Shown one piece after another: positions 1 through 6,198 of a DNA stretch of 11,682 bases (the stretch's first letter is position 1; every line of letters begins with the position of its first letter). The stretch is taken from NCBI GenBank assembly GCA_900770335.1, contig CAAGKD010000156.1:1-11682 (forward strand), given 5' to 3'. The stretch comes from an uncultured Sutterella sp. (GTDB lineage: Bacteria; Pseudomonadota; Gammaproteobacteria; Burkholderiales; Burkholderiaceae_F). Under the pieces are notes generated by a model. That model did not search any database. It saw only the letters and a program-made list of their open reading frames with translations, and was not told the origin of the DNA. The position numbers and the translations under genes were made by a program.

Positions 1-120
1 GCACATTTGTATAAATTGGCTCTCAAATTAACAAGCTTGACTGCACCTGTGCCTTTAGGATTTGTTAGTCAGTCGGCAAACAGCTTAATCATTTTTGACC
101 GCTCGCAAACGGATTTCGTA

Positions 121-137
121 GGTAAACGTAGTTTACC
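121..137. repeat. 17-bp palindrome GGTAAAC-GTA-GTTTACC
   Basis: Two perfect 7-bp arms separated by 3 bp. The half-site GGTAA/TTACC is the same core found in the larger inverted repeat at 433-477, but here the half-sites are arranged outside-in. It could be a further binding site for the same regulator or a chance relative. It lies in AT-rich DNA about 300 bp before that repeat. Confidence 0.5.
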
Positions 138-166
138 ACTGCGGCTGCAGCGAGCTGTTCTCTCTG

Positions 167-222
167 CCCCCGGCCGCGCCCCCCGCCCCCCGCCCCTCCC
201 CGCAACGGGCCCCCCCCCCCCC
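167..222. repeat. C-rich tract ending in a run of 13 C (poly-G on the minus strand)
   Basis: The + strand carries successive runs of 5, 6, 6, 4, 4 and finally 13 C, so the minus strand has several G runs separated by one to a few bases. Such a pattern can form a G-quadruplex, and a 13-base homopolymer is prone to slipped-strand length change during replication. It is also a place where sequencing or assembly errors are common. No gene reading through it is convincing. Confidence 0.8.
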
Positions 223-432
223 ATCCGACGCATCGAGCACGCCAATCGCATCCAGGCCGGAGCGAGAAGCCGCTCCCGGAGCAGCTTCCAGCCGCGACGC
301 CGGACGCACCTTTCCCGAGGTCCAAGGAAGAAGTCCGCAGGGAGCTCCGAGCCTTCCCGTTCGAAACGTCACGCTCATATTGTTTTTCCTGAAGAATTCC
401 GGTAGGTCCCTCGATTGGCCATTTATCGTAAA

Positions 433-477
433 CTTACCTATGGTAAGCTTACGAAATAAAAGCTTACCATAGGTAAG
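433..477. promoter_or_regulatory. Operator-like inverted repeat upstream of the AAA ATPase gene
   Basis: An 18-bp perfect inverted repeat (433-450 and 460-477) with a 9-nt spacer. Each arm is itself nearly palindromic: CTTACC-TAT-GGTAAG on the left and CTTACC-ATA-GGTAAG on the right. The site is therefore two copies of a 15-bp dyad about 27 bp apart, centre to centre. It ends 40 bp before the ATPase start. A weak promoter (TTGGCC at 415-420, 18-bp spacer, TATGGT at 439-444) would overlap the left dyad, which would suit a repressor site. This role is inferred; the repeat itself is plain in the sequence. A cruciform or RNA hairpin is the alternative, but there is no T tract to make it a terminator. 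Confidence 0.6.
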
Positions 478-517
478 CGTACTAAAAGAAACCAACTTCG
501 GCAACACGGTGAAATTC

Positions 518-1909
518 ATGGAGATCCAGCATTCCTTCCACGGCCGCCAGCGCGAGCTGCGACTGCTTCGCGAACTGCAGGCCGCCGTCCGTGACCAGGG
601 CGGCAGTCGATTCGCCGTCATCGCCGGCAAGCGCCGGGTCGGAAAGACCTGCCTCATCCGGACGGCGCTTCCGCCCGACGAGGCGATGCCGCAGATTTTT
701 TTCTACGTCAACGCCCAGCTCGGCCCCGCCCCAAACCTGAAGGCCTTCACCGAGACGATCCGGCAGAGCCTCGGCATCGCCTATCCGATCGCCGCAAGGA
801 GCTTCGAGGAGGCGCTCGGGATCGTCTTCGAGGAGGCCCGGCGCCGGCCGGTCACGCTCGTCATCGATGAGTTCCAGAACATCCCGGACGTTGCGCCGGA
901 TTTTCTCGACGCGCTGCAGAGGATCTGGGACCAGCGCCGCGCCGTCTCGCGGCTCCTCCTCGTCGTCGCCGGCTCCGGCGAGAGCGCCATGAGGGAGATT
1001 TTTGAGCGCGAGCAGTCGCCGCTCCACGCCCGCAGCGACACCTTCATCCGGCTCAAGCCGTTCTCCCCCGAGCTCGTGAAGTCGATCCTCGACGAAGAGC
1101 GGCCGAATCATTCCGGCGACGACCTGCTCGCCCTCTACGCCTTCACAGGCGGCGTCGCGCAGCACCTGCAGGTCTTCCTCGAGGCGAAGGCGCTCACGCT
1201 CGAGGACATGCTTCGCGAGGGGGTGCGGTCCGGCTCGGGCTGGCTCATGGAGGCGCAGCTGCTCATCGCCGAGGAGTTCCGCAGCAACGCCCAGACATTC
1301 AACGAGCTTCTGGCGCTTGTCGCACAGGGGCGCGCCAGACGCTCGGAGCTCGCGGAGAACTTTGACGTCAACATCTCCGGCCACCTGAGCAAGCTCGAGA
1401 ACGTCTTCGGGCTCCTTGAACGCGTCGAGCCCCTCGGCCGCAACGGCGCCGAGCGCGGCCGCATCCGCTATGCGGTCGCCGATGAGCTCCTCGACCTCTG
1501 GTACGCGTTCATCCTGCCCAACATGAGCGAGCTCAAGACCGGCCGCTTCGACGCCCTGCGGGACCGCATCCGTCTCGCCTGGCCCGCCTGGAGCCTGCGC
1601 TCGCTCAGGCGCTTCTGGCTGAGGTACTTCAGGAGCCTCGGCATCTTCACCGAGGTCGGTCCGTGGTGGGACCGCAAGGGGCTCAACGAGATCGACCTCA
1701 TCGCGATCAACTCGATCCGCGAGCGGATCGTCTTTGCGGAGATCCGGCGCAGCGCCTCGGCGAACGACCAGGCCGCGCTTGAGTTCAAGGCTGAGGCCTT
1801 CCTCACGCACAACCCGGAGTACCGCCGGTACGAACGGCGCTTCCTGAGGCTCTCGCTCGAGGAGCTCGCCGCCGGCCGGAGGCTCCCCTACGAGGACGCA
1901 GGCGTCTAG
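518..1909 (+). CDS. AAA ATPase, archaeal-type family with DUF234-like C-terminus
   Basis: A 463-residue protein from ATG 518; a GTG at 509 in frame would add three residues, and neither start has a strong Shine-Dalgarno. Residues 37-44 (GKRRVGKT) are the Walker A motif and 113-119 (TLVIDEF) the Walker B. LLLVVAGSGESAM at about 146-158 matches the sensor strand, where this family usually has a GS pair. A helical, winged-helix-like middle (about 245-320) follows. The C-terminal part has the family's WWDRKG motif (383-388), then E391/D393 and E408-I-R410, which line up with the D...ExK signature of a PD-(D/E)xK nuclease-like fold, but with Arg instead of Lys. The family is often found in gut bacteria and archaea as solitary, mobile genes of unknown role. 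No partner gene lies beside it; it converges with the next gene, with 5 bp between the stops. Confidence 0.85.
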   Translation: MEIQHSFHGRQRELRLLRELQAAVRDQGGSRFAVIAGKRRVGKTCLIRTALPPDEAMPQIFFYVNAQLGPAPNLKAFTETIRQSLGIAYPIAARSFEEALGIVFEEARRRPVTLVIDEFQNIPDVAPDFLDALQRIWDQRRAVSRLLLVVAGSGESAMREIFEREQSPLHARSDTFIRLKPFSPELVKSILDEERPNHSGDDLLALYAFTGGVAQHLQVFLEAKALTLEDMLREGVRSGSGWLMEAQLLIAEEFRSNAQTFNELLALVAQGRARRSELAENFDVNISGHLSKLENVFGLLERVEPLGRNGAERGRIRYAVADELLDLWYAFILPNMSELKTGRFDALRDRIRLAWPAWSLRSLRRFWLRYFRSLGIFTEVGPWWDRKGLNEIDLIAINSIRERIVFAEIRRSASANDQAALEFKAEAFLTHNPEYRRYERRFLRLSLEELAAGRRLPYEDAGV

Positions 1910-1914
1910 GACCG

Positions 1915-2161
1915 TCAGGCCCTGCAGGCCCGCTCCCTCAACGCCAGCCCGAGCCGTCCGATCCAGGCCCGGGCCGCCTCAAGCTCGCGCTCGTCGACCG
2001 ACCCCGTCCTTCCGGAGGCATCGACCGCTTCAACCGCCTCGAACGCTTCGAACGCCTCGACGAGCGCCTTCGCCTCGAGCGCAGGCAGGTTCACGCCGGG
2101 CAGGCTTCCTGCGGGCAGGACGGGAGCACCGAGTCCGTCCGGCTCAAGCCCGGCGCCATCC
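1915..2161 (-). other. Probable out-of-frame 3' continuation of the membrane-protein gene
   Basis: In the minus-strand frame ending with TGA at 1917-1915, the translation is protein-like right up to the stop and rich in GC-ending codons: an acidic, alanine-rich helical stretch (ALVEAFEAFEAVEAVDA) and an ending ARAWIGRLGLALRERACRA. It has no good start of its own. It is joined to the upstream membrane-protein frame if one base is removed around 2147-2165, giving a continuous reading of 226 residues from 2596. It would end 5 bp from the ATPase stop, so convergent genes would fill the gap exactly. Either the gene is really frameshifted or the sequence has a one-base error. No slippery sequence suggesting programmed frameshifting is visible. 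Confidence 0.55.
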
Positions 2162-2596
2162 GTCCTCGGTGACGAGCATGCCGCCCTCGCGGCCGAGGAC
2201 GATCGGAATCGCCGTCGCCTCCTCTCCGTCCTCGCGCTTCTCGCCCTCGTCCTTCCCGTTTCCCGCTCCGGCGAAGTCCGCTCCGGTCCGCGCGGGCGCG
2301 AGAAGCAGCATCACCTCCGCCGCCCAGAGGCTGCGCGCGCGGATGCGGTCCCGCGCCCAAAGCGCGGGCCAGAGCGCAAAGAGCGCCCAGAAGGGCGACG
2401 TGAGGATCGCCGCCATGGACGCAGTCGCGCCCGAGAGCGTCCCCTCGAAGGACACGGCCGCGCCGAAGATCCCCCAGAGCCACCAGGCGAGCCAGAAGCG
2501 CCGGCGGCGCGAGCGCGGGATGGGCGTGACGACGCAGCGCTCGGCGTGCTCGAGCGTGTTCGTCGTCCGGACTTCGCCAGAAGCGGAATTCGTCAT
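2144..2596 (-). CDS. Small membrane protein of unknown function (probably C-terminally frameshifted)
   Basis: A 150-residue frame starting at ATG 2596-2594, which overlaps the stop of the methyltransferase gene as ATGA, a usual sign of translational coupling. A basic stretch RSRRRR (28-33) precedes a Trp-rich hydrophobic segment (about 34-51), then a second hydrophobic segment (about 60-80), so two membrane spans are likely with the basic flank on the cytoplasmic side. Residues 110-128 are highly charged (GKDEGEKREDGEE). The frame stops early at 2144, and the protein-like sequence goes on in another frame to 1915 (separate entry), so the native product was probably about 226 residues. I do not recognise the family, and no function can be given from the methyltransferase neighbour. 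Confidence 0.6.
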   Translation of the reverse strand: MTNSASGEVRTTNTLEHAERCVVTPIPRSRRRRFWLAWWLWGIFGAAVSFEGTLSGATASMAAILTSPFWALFALWPALWARDRIRARSLWAAEVMLLLAPARTGADFAGAGNGKDEGEKREDGEEATAIPIVLGREGGMLVTEDGWRRA

Positions 2597-3753
2597 TTCC
2601 CGTCCTCCCCGATCGTCCGGCAGGCGAGCCGCCGCTCCCGCATCTCCTGACGCTCGCGCGCCTCGCTTGAGAGCACGCGCGCGCGGAGCTGCCCGCAGCC
2701 GCCGTCCACGTCCTGAGCGGCCGAGTCCCGGAGCGTCGCGATGACGCCCGCGTCGCGCAGGACGCGCACGAGCGAAGCGCAATGCTCCCGCGAGGGACGG
2801 CGCCAAGGGCTGCCCTCGACGGCGTTGACGGGAATGAAGTTCACCATGGCGTAGCGCCCGGCGAGCATGCCGGCGAGCCGGGCGATCTCCTCGGGCGAGT
2901 CGTTGACGCCCTCGATGAGCGTCCACTCGTACTGGACCGGATAGCCCGAGAGCCGCGCCCAGCCGTTCGCAGCCTCCATGAGCTCGGCGACGGGCATGCG
3001 GCACCCGCGGGGAAGAAGCTCCCGGCGCTTCGCGTCGTCGATCGTGTGAAGCGACACCGCGAGCGCAGGACGCGCCTTCGCGGCGTGAAGCCCCTCGAAG
3101 AGCCTCGGGTCTCCCACCGTGGAGATCACGAGATCCTTGTGCCCGAACCCACCGAACTCGGCGAGAAGGGCTGTCGCGCGCAGAACGTTGGCAAGGTTGT
3201 GCGAGGGCTCTCCCATGCCCATGAGGACGACCTTCTTCGTCTCGGGGCGAAGCCGCCGCGCGAGCGCCGCCTGCGCGACGATCTCGAGATCCGTGAGCTG
3301 CCGGACAAGTCCGCCCCGGCCCGTCATGCAGAAGACGCACCCGACGGCGCAGCCCATCTGCGTCGAGACGCACACGCCCCGCCGCGGCAGGAGCACCGAC
3401 TCGATCGTCTGCCCGTCGGCGAGCGTGATGAGGAGCCGCTCGCTCTCGCTGTCCGCCCCCGGATGGCGCGAGCGGATCCGCGCGACGGCGTCGAGCCGCT
3501 CGCGAAGGAGGGGAAGCCTTTCAGCGAGCGCCTTTGGAAGGCGGGCCTGACGGCCCGAGGTCGCACCCGCCTGATCCGCCGCGTCGGGCCACGGCGACCG
3601 GCCGAGCCAGGCCGAGAGAATGCGGCGGACGTGCGCCGGTCGGGCGCCGAGGCCGGCGAGCGCGCTCTCAAGATCGTCGATCGTAGCGATCCCGGGGAGG
3701 CCGCCGTCGGCCGGCGCGCTCGGAGCGGAGAGGGTGGGCGTGAGGTCTTTCAT
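2593..3753 (-). CDS. RlmN/Cfr-family radical SAM RNA methyltransferase (likely the betaproteobacterial RlmN paralog)
   Basis: From ATG 3753 this is 386 residues, close to the usual RlmN length; an upstream in-frame ATG at 3831 would add 26 residues of no family character. I prefer 3753 because a candidate -10 (GATAAT, minus strand, 3792-3787) and an AGGA about 11 nt upstream of the start fit it. The [4Fe-4S] cysteines are C135, C139 and C142 in GCAVGCVFC. GMGEP at 179-183, SLHT near 234, GVNDS near 284 and the methyl-carrying-type cysteine C353 in GGCGQL all match RlmN, which places a methyl group on C2 of an adenosine (A2503 of 23S rRNA in E. coli). The CMTGRGGLVRQL stretch differs from typical housekeeping RlmN and resembles a second, less studied RlmN-like group I recall from Betaproteobacteria. 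The exact RNA target is therefore uncertain and no symbol is given. Confidence 0.88.
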   Translation of the reverse strand: MKDLTPTLSAPSAPADGGLPGIATIDDLESALAGLGARPAHVRRILSAWLGRSPWPDAADQAGATSGRQARLPKALAERLPLLRERLDAVARIRSRHPGADSESERLLITLADGQTIESVLLPRRGVCVSTQMGCAVGCVFCMTGRGGLVRQLTDLEIVAQAALARRLRPETKKVVLMGMGEPSHNLANVLRATALLAEFGGFGHKDLVISTVGDPRLFEGLHAAKARPALAVSLHTIDDAKRRELLPRGCRMPVAELMEAANGWARLSGYPVQYEWTLIEGVNDSPEEIARLAGMLAGRYAMVNFIPVNAVEGSPWRRPSREHCASLVRVLRDAGVIATLRDSAAQDVDGGCGQLRARVLSSEARERQEMRERRLACRTIGEDGK

Positions 3754-3921
3754 GAGAGCGGAGGTCCTGTCGTTTGTTCGACGTGCATTATCCGGCAGAC
3801 GCGTTCCTGTGAAGACTACGTCTTTGACCATTGAGCTCGATCACAGCCTGCACGGACGAAGCTGATGCGATTCTTGCTCTCACTCTAAAAATTTCAAATA
3901 TAACAATATATTCTAACCATG

Positions 3922-3975
3922 AGGTCCTCTGAGCAAATAGGCCAAACCGGCCCAACCTCAGCCGTGGAAGGACCT
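3922..3975. repeat. Nested hairpin structure (three coaxial stems)
   Basis: Three inverted repeats are nested: AGGTCCT/AGGACCT (3922-3928 with 3969-3975), CTGAG/CTCAG (3929-3933 with 3957-3961) and GGCC/GGCC (3940-3943 with 3949-3952) around the loop AAACC. The two outer stems are contiguous on the 5' side. A smaller nested pair follows at about 3994-4019 (CCTCG/CGAGG enclosing GAGC/GCTC). In an IS end this could be a structure that blocks read-through transcription or translation; it could also be a small RNA or a repeat unrelated to the IS. Which strand is transcribed cannot be told. Confidence 0.5.
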
Positions 3976-4089
3976 GACAGCCGGGAACGTCGCCCTCGCA
4001 AGAGCGAAATGGCTCCGAGGCCCGATTTCATGGCGTAAAGTTGTACTTTCTCTTCATATTTCAAGCCTTTTATTATTCTACAAACATAA

Positions 4090-5058
4090 TTATACCTCAC
4101 ACCTCTTCTCCCAACAGTCCCACGGGAACAGATTGCCTAGCCCAAGAAGGATGTTGAGGCGGTTTGCGTTCTTCTCGATGCCGCGGCAGCGGGTCTTCCG
4201 GTACCCCATCTGAAGCTTGATGCGAGCGAACATGTGTTCGACCTTGCAACGCAAACTGGACTTGAGGTGCTCGGTCTTGCGAAGGATGTCGTCCGACGAA
4301 CGCCCCTTCAGCTGCCCCGGACGGACGTTGATCCTGTAGCTTCGATTCTCCGATTCGTTGCCGGTCTGGAACTCCTCGCGCTTGGTCCATGCCCAGACAC
4401 CCCGCGTCCCCGTACACGGCTTCCGTCTCCTGCGGGATCAGCTCGCGAGCTCGGACGATGTCGTGCTCGTTGGCGGGCCCGTAGACCGCGTTCATGGCGA
4501 TCCCGACGACCGTGTCGGTTGCAATGTGGATCTTCATGCCGAAGTGCCAGACGTTCCCTTTCTTGCCGCTGGTCATCTCGGGATCACGCTGGTGCTCCTT
4601 GTTCTTCGCCGAGTTCGGCGCATCGATGAAGCGTGCGTCGACGATCCGCCCCGTGGACAGCCTCAGGCCGGCATCAAGGAACTGCTTGTTGATCATTCGT
4701 CAATCTGATGCTTCTCAAGCAGATGCCGGAACTGCAGGATCGTGGACTCATCAGGCGTGCGGTCCATCAGGTTCAGGCCGACGAACTTTCTCGCAGTCGA
4801 GTTCTCTAGGAGGAGATCCTCCATGCGAGGATCGCCCAGGTTGTACGCCGCCTGAAGCAGGTGGATGCGAAGCATCTGGTCTTGCGGGAACGGCTGGCGG
4901 CCACGTCGTCCTGACGTGCAGTAATGGGGGCGGATCAGGCCCAACAGGGCGTCCCAGGGAACAAGCTCGTTGAGCCTCTCCGTCAGGCGTTCCTCATGAG
5001 TCTTGCGCGTCTAGCGGCGAAGATCGCCTTCAGGGTCTGTGAAGGAGAGCTGTCCCAT
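4090..5058 (-). pseudogene. IS5-family transposase, inactivated by one stop and two frameshifts
   Basis: The reconstructed reading from ATG 5058 (GAGG six bases upstream) to TAA 4092-4090 is 322 codons, normal for the IS5 subgroup. The start MGQLSFTD, the region QPFPQDQMLRIHLLQ, PDESTILQFRHLLE, the DARFIDAP...DPEMTSGKKGN segment, GDAG, and the C-terminal VEHMFARIKLQMGYRK with the catalytic Glu match the DDE transposases of this group. Three lesions are visible: a TAG at codon 16 (5013-5011), a one-base loss at 4693-4696, where the frame ends in an ATGA, and a one-base gain at about 4384-4387 (GACCAAG where GACAAG is expected). The two shifts cancel, so the frame after 4384 is again that of the start. 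The usual Tyr in DAGY is Cys. A functional transposase is very unlikely. Confidence 0.88.
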
Positions 5059-5130
5059 GGCATGCCTCGATTAATTTTATTGATAGGATAGCCCTATCGT
5101 ACGCATGGTTTCATTGCAATTGAGTTATAG

Positions 5131-5149
5131 ATTTAATCAGAGCATCCTC
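5131..5149 (-). repeat. Candidate right terminal inverted repeat of the IS5-like element
   Basis: Read on the minus strand it begins GAGGATGCTCTGATTAAAT and matches the + strand at 3921-3938 (GAGGTCCTCTGAGCAAAT) at about 14 positions with one gap. It lies about 70 bp upstream of the transposase start, a sensible distance for this family. Between the two, GATAG-GG-CTATC (5087-5098) forms a small palindrome that might overlap the transposase promoter. Confidence 0.35.
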
Positions 5150-5284
5150 AACAACATCCGTTGGTTCCGAAAGAATGCCTTCGGCACTGACAAATGCTTC
5201 GGAGCTGTTCTCTACTGCGGCAGCGAGGTCCGGCGCTGGGACGATCTCATCGCGATTCCGATCGCCAAGTTCTGGCGCCAGTGA
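5150..5284 (+). pseudogene. 3' remnant of an ATP-binding protein with a DUF4143-like C-terminus
   Basis: A frame open across the IS border reads NNIRWFRKNAFGTDKCFG, then AVLYCGSEVRRWDD and LIAIPIAKFWRQ before TGA at 5282-5284. This is the typical ending of bacterial AAA ATPases with a DUF4143 C-terminal domain, where a 'G-V-L-Y-x-G-x-E-V' strand pair and a final 'A-I-P-I-x-x-x-W' are common. Only the last ~45 codons remain. No upstream part is found on the other side of the insertion element, so the gene was probably cut by IS insertion followed by deletion. The match is from memory of the family and rests on a short stretch. Confidence 0.5.
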
Positions 5285-5412
5285 TTCCCGGCATCCATGA
5301 CCTTCGGAAGGCTTCGATCCCGCCCGCGGCTACAATCCCAGCCGCGCGGGCGCTTCCGGGCCCGCGGACCCATTCGATGCGCCGGAGCCGCCGGCGCCAA
5401 GGAGAGAAAAGC

Positions 5413-6174
5413 ATGTCCCAGACCGAATCCTGCGCCGAGGAGCCCCTGAGCCGTCCCGACGGCCGCGCCGCGGACGAGCTGCGTCCCGTCTCGATCACCC
5501 GCCGCTACACGAAGTACGCCGAAGGGAGCGTGCTCATGTGCGCGGGCGACACGCACGTGCTCTGCACGGCGAGCGTCTCGACGGGCGTGCCCGGGTTCCT
5601 GCGCGGCAAGGGCGAGGGCTGGGTCACGGCCGAGTACGGGCTGCTCCCGCGCTCCACGGGCACGCGCACGGACCGCGAAGCCGCGCGCGGCAAGCAGACG
5701 GGCCGCACGCAGGAGATCCAGCGCCTCATCGGCCGGAGCCTTCGCGCCGTCGTCGACCGCAGCAAGCTCGGCGAGCACACGATCCAGATCGACTGCGACG
5801 TGATCCAGGCGGACGGCGGCACGCGCTGCGCCTCCATCACGGGCGCCTGGGTGGCCCTGAGGGACGCCGTCGACTGGATGCTCCGCGAAGGCCTCATCAC
5901 CGAGGATCCGATCACCGCGCAGGTGAGCGCCGTCTCGGTGGGCATGAGCGCGGGCGAGCCCGTCCTCGACCTCAACTACGTCGAGGACAGCAGCTCCGAC
6001 ACCGACATGAACGTCGTCATGACGAGCCTCGGCGGCTTCGTCGAGATCCAGGGCACGGCCGAGGGCGAGCCCTTCTCGAGCGACGAGCTCACGCGCCTCA
6101 TCGCGCTCGCGACGAAGGGCAACGCCGAGCTCGCCGTGAAGCAGCGCGAGGCGCTCGCCGAAGGCAATCTCTGA
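5413..6174 (+). CDS. rph: Ribonuclease PH
   Basis: A 253-residue phosphorolytic 3'-5' exoribonuclease that trims tRNA 3' ends and acts as a hexameric ring. I chose ATG 5413 because GGAGA at 5401-5405 is well placed; the frame is open further upstream but lacks family sequence there. The N-terminus is about 12-15 residues longer than usual before RPDGRAADELRPVSI. Further hallmarks are GDTHVLC, EYGLLPRST, GRTQEIQRLIGRSLRAVVD (phosphate-binding Arg region), IDCDVIQADGGTR and LDLNYVEDSSSDTDMNVV with the metal-binding aspartates. It ends 24 bp before rdgB on the same strand, so it is likely the first gene of an operon with rdgB and hemW. A TACAAT at 5331-5336 might be its -10, but I see no good -35. 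Confidence 0.95.
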   Translation: MSQTESCAEEPLSRPDGRAADELRPVSITRRYTKYAEGSVLMCAGDTHVLCTASVSTGVPGFLRGKGEGWVTAEYGLLPRSTGTRTDREAARGKQTGRTQEIQRLIGRSLRAVVDRSKLGEHTIQIDCDVIQADGGTRCASITGAWVALRDAVDWMLREGLITEDPITAQVSAVSVGMSAGEPVLDLNYVEDSSSDTDMNVVMTSLGGFVEIQGTAEGEPFSSDELTRLIALATKGNAELAVKQREALAEGNL

Positions 6175-6198
6175 ACCGACCGTTTGACAGGACTTCAC

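Larger units (their letters stand above)
1..420. other. No recognisable gene; AT-rich edge followed by C-rich stretch
   Basis: I see no gene I can name here. Positions 1-140 are AT-rich and unlike the rest of the window. One + frame is open from the left edge through this part, but its product resembles nothing I know. A compact palindrome lies at 121-137 and a very C-rich stretch at 167-222. From 223 to 420 composition is mixed. On the minus strand an 81-codon frame starts at 378 with an AGGAA at 386-390 just upstream, but its codon third positions are not GC-biased like the real genes here and it runs into the poly-G tract. It may be the eroded end of a neighbouring gene. Confidence refers to the absence of a recognisable gene. 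Confidence 0.5.
3921..5149 (-). mobile_element. Degenerate IS5-family insertion sequence (about 1.23 kb)
   Basis: The core is the broken IS5-type transposase at 4090-5058. Candidate ends are a pair of imperfect inverted repeats: 3921-3938 on the left and 5131-5149 read on the minus strand on the right. They share GAGG, CTCTGA and AAAT in order with one gap. The resulting length suits the family (about 1.2 kb). I see no matching target-site duplication, so the boundaries are provisional: the element may be old, or one flank may have been deleted. The right flank runs straight into a gene remnant. The left end includes about 170 bp beyond the transposase stop, which is long for this family and holds two hairpins. 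Confidence 0.5.

Noticed and set aside
133..378. 81-codon minus-strand frame with a good Shine-Dalgarno at 386-390
   Set aside because: Codon third positions are not GC-biased as in the true genes, and the second half is only Gly/Ala from the poly-G tract. Kept only as a remark in the tract finding.
482..1810. 442-codon minus-strand frame opposite the AAA ATPase
   Set aside because: Mirror frame of a gene with clear Walker motifs; acidic, low-complexity product without family features.
2597..3373. Upstream part of the open minus-strand frame that contains the membrane protein
   Set aside because: It overlaps the methyltransferase in another frame and is Arg-rich; the real start is the ATG at 2596 in the ATGA overlap.
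3894..4100. 68-codon minus-strand frame beyond the transposase stop
   Set aside because: It runs through the nested hairpins and the presumed IS end, has no Shine-Dalgarno I can see, and resembles no protein; inverted repeats explain the sequence better.
4693..4696. Programmed frameshift between the two transposase frames
   Set aside because: No slippery heptamer is visible at the junction, a stop codon already interrupts codon 16, and a second opposite shift exists downstream; decay is simpler.
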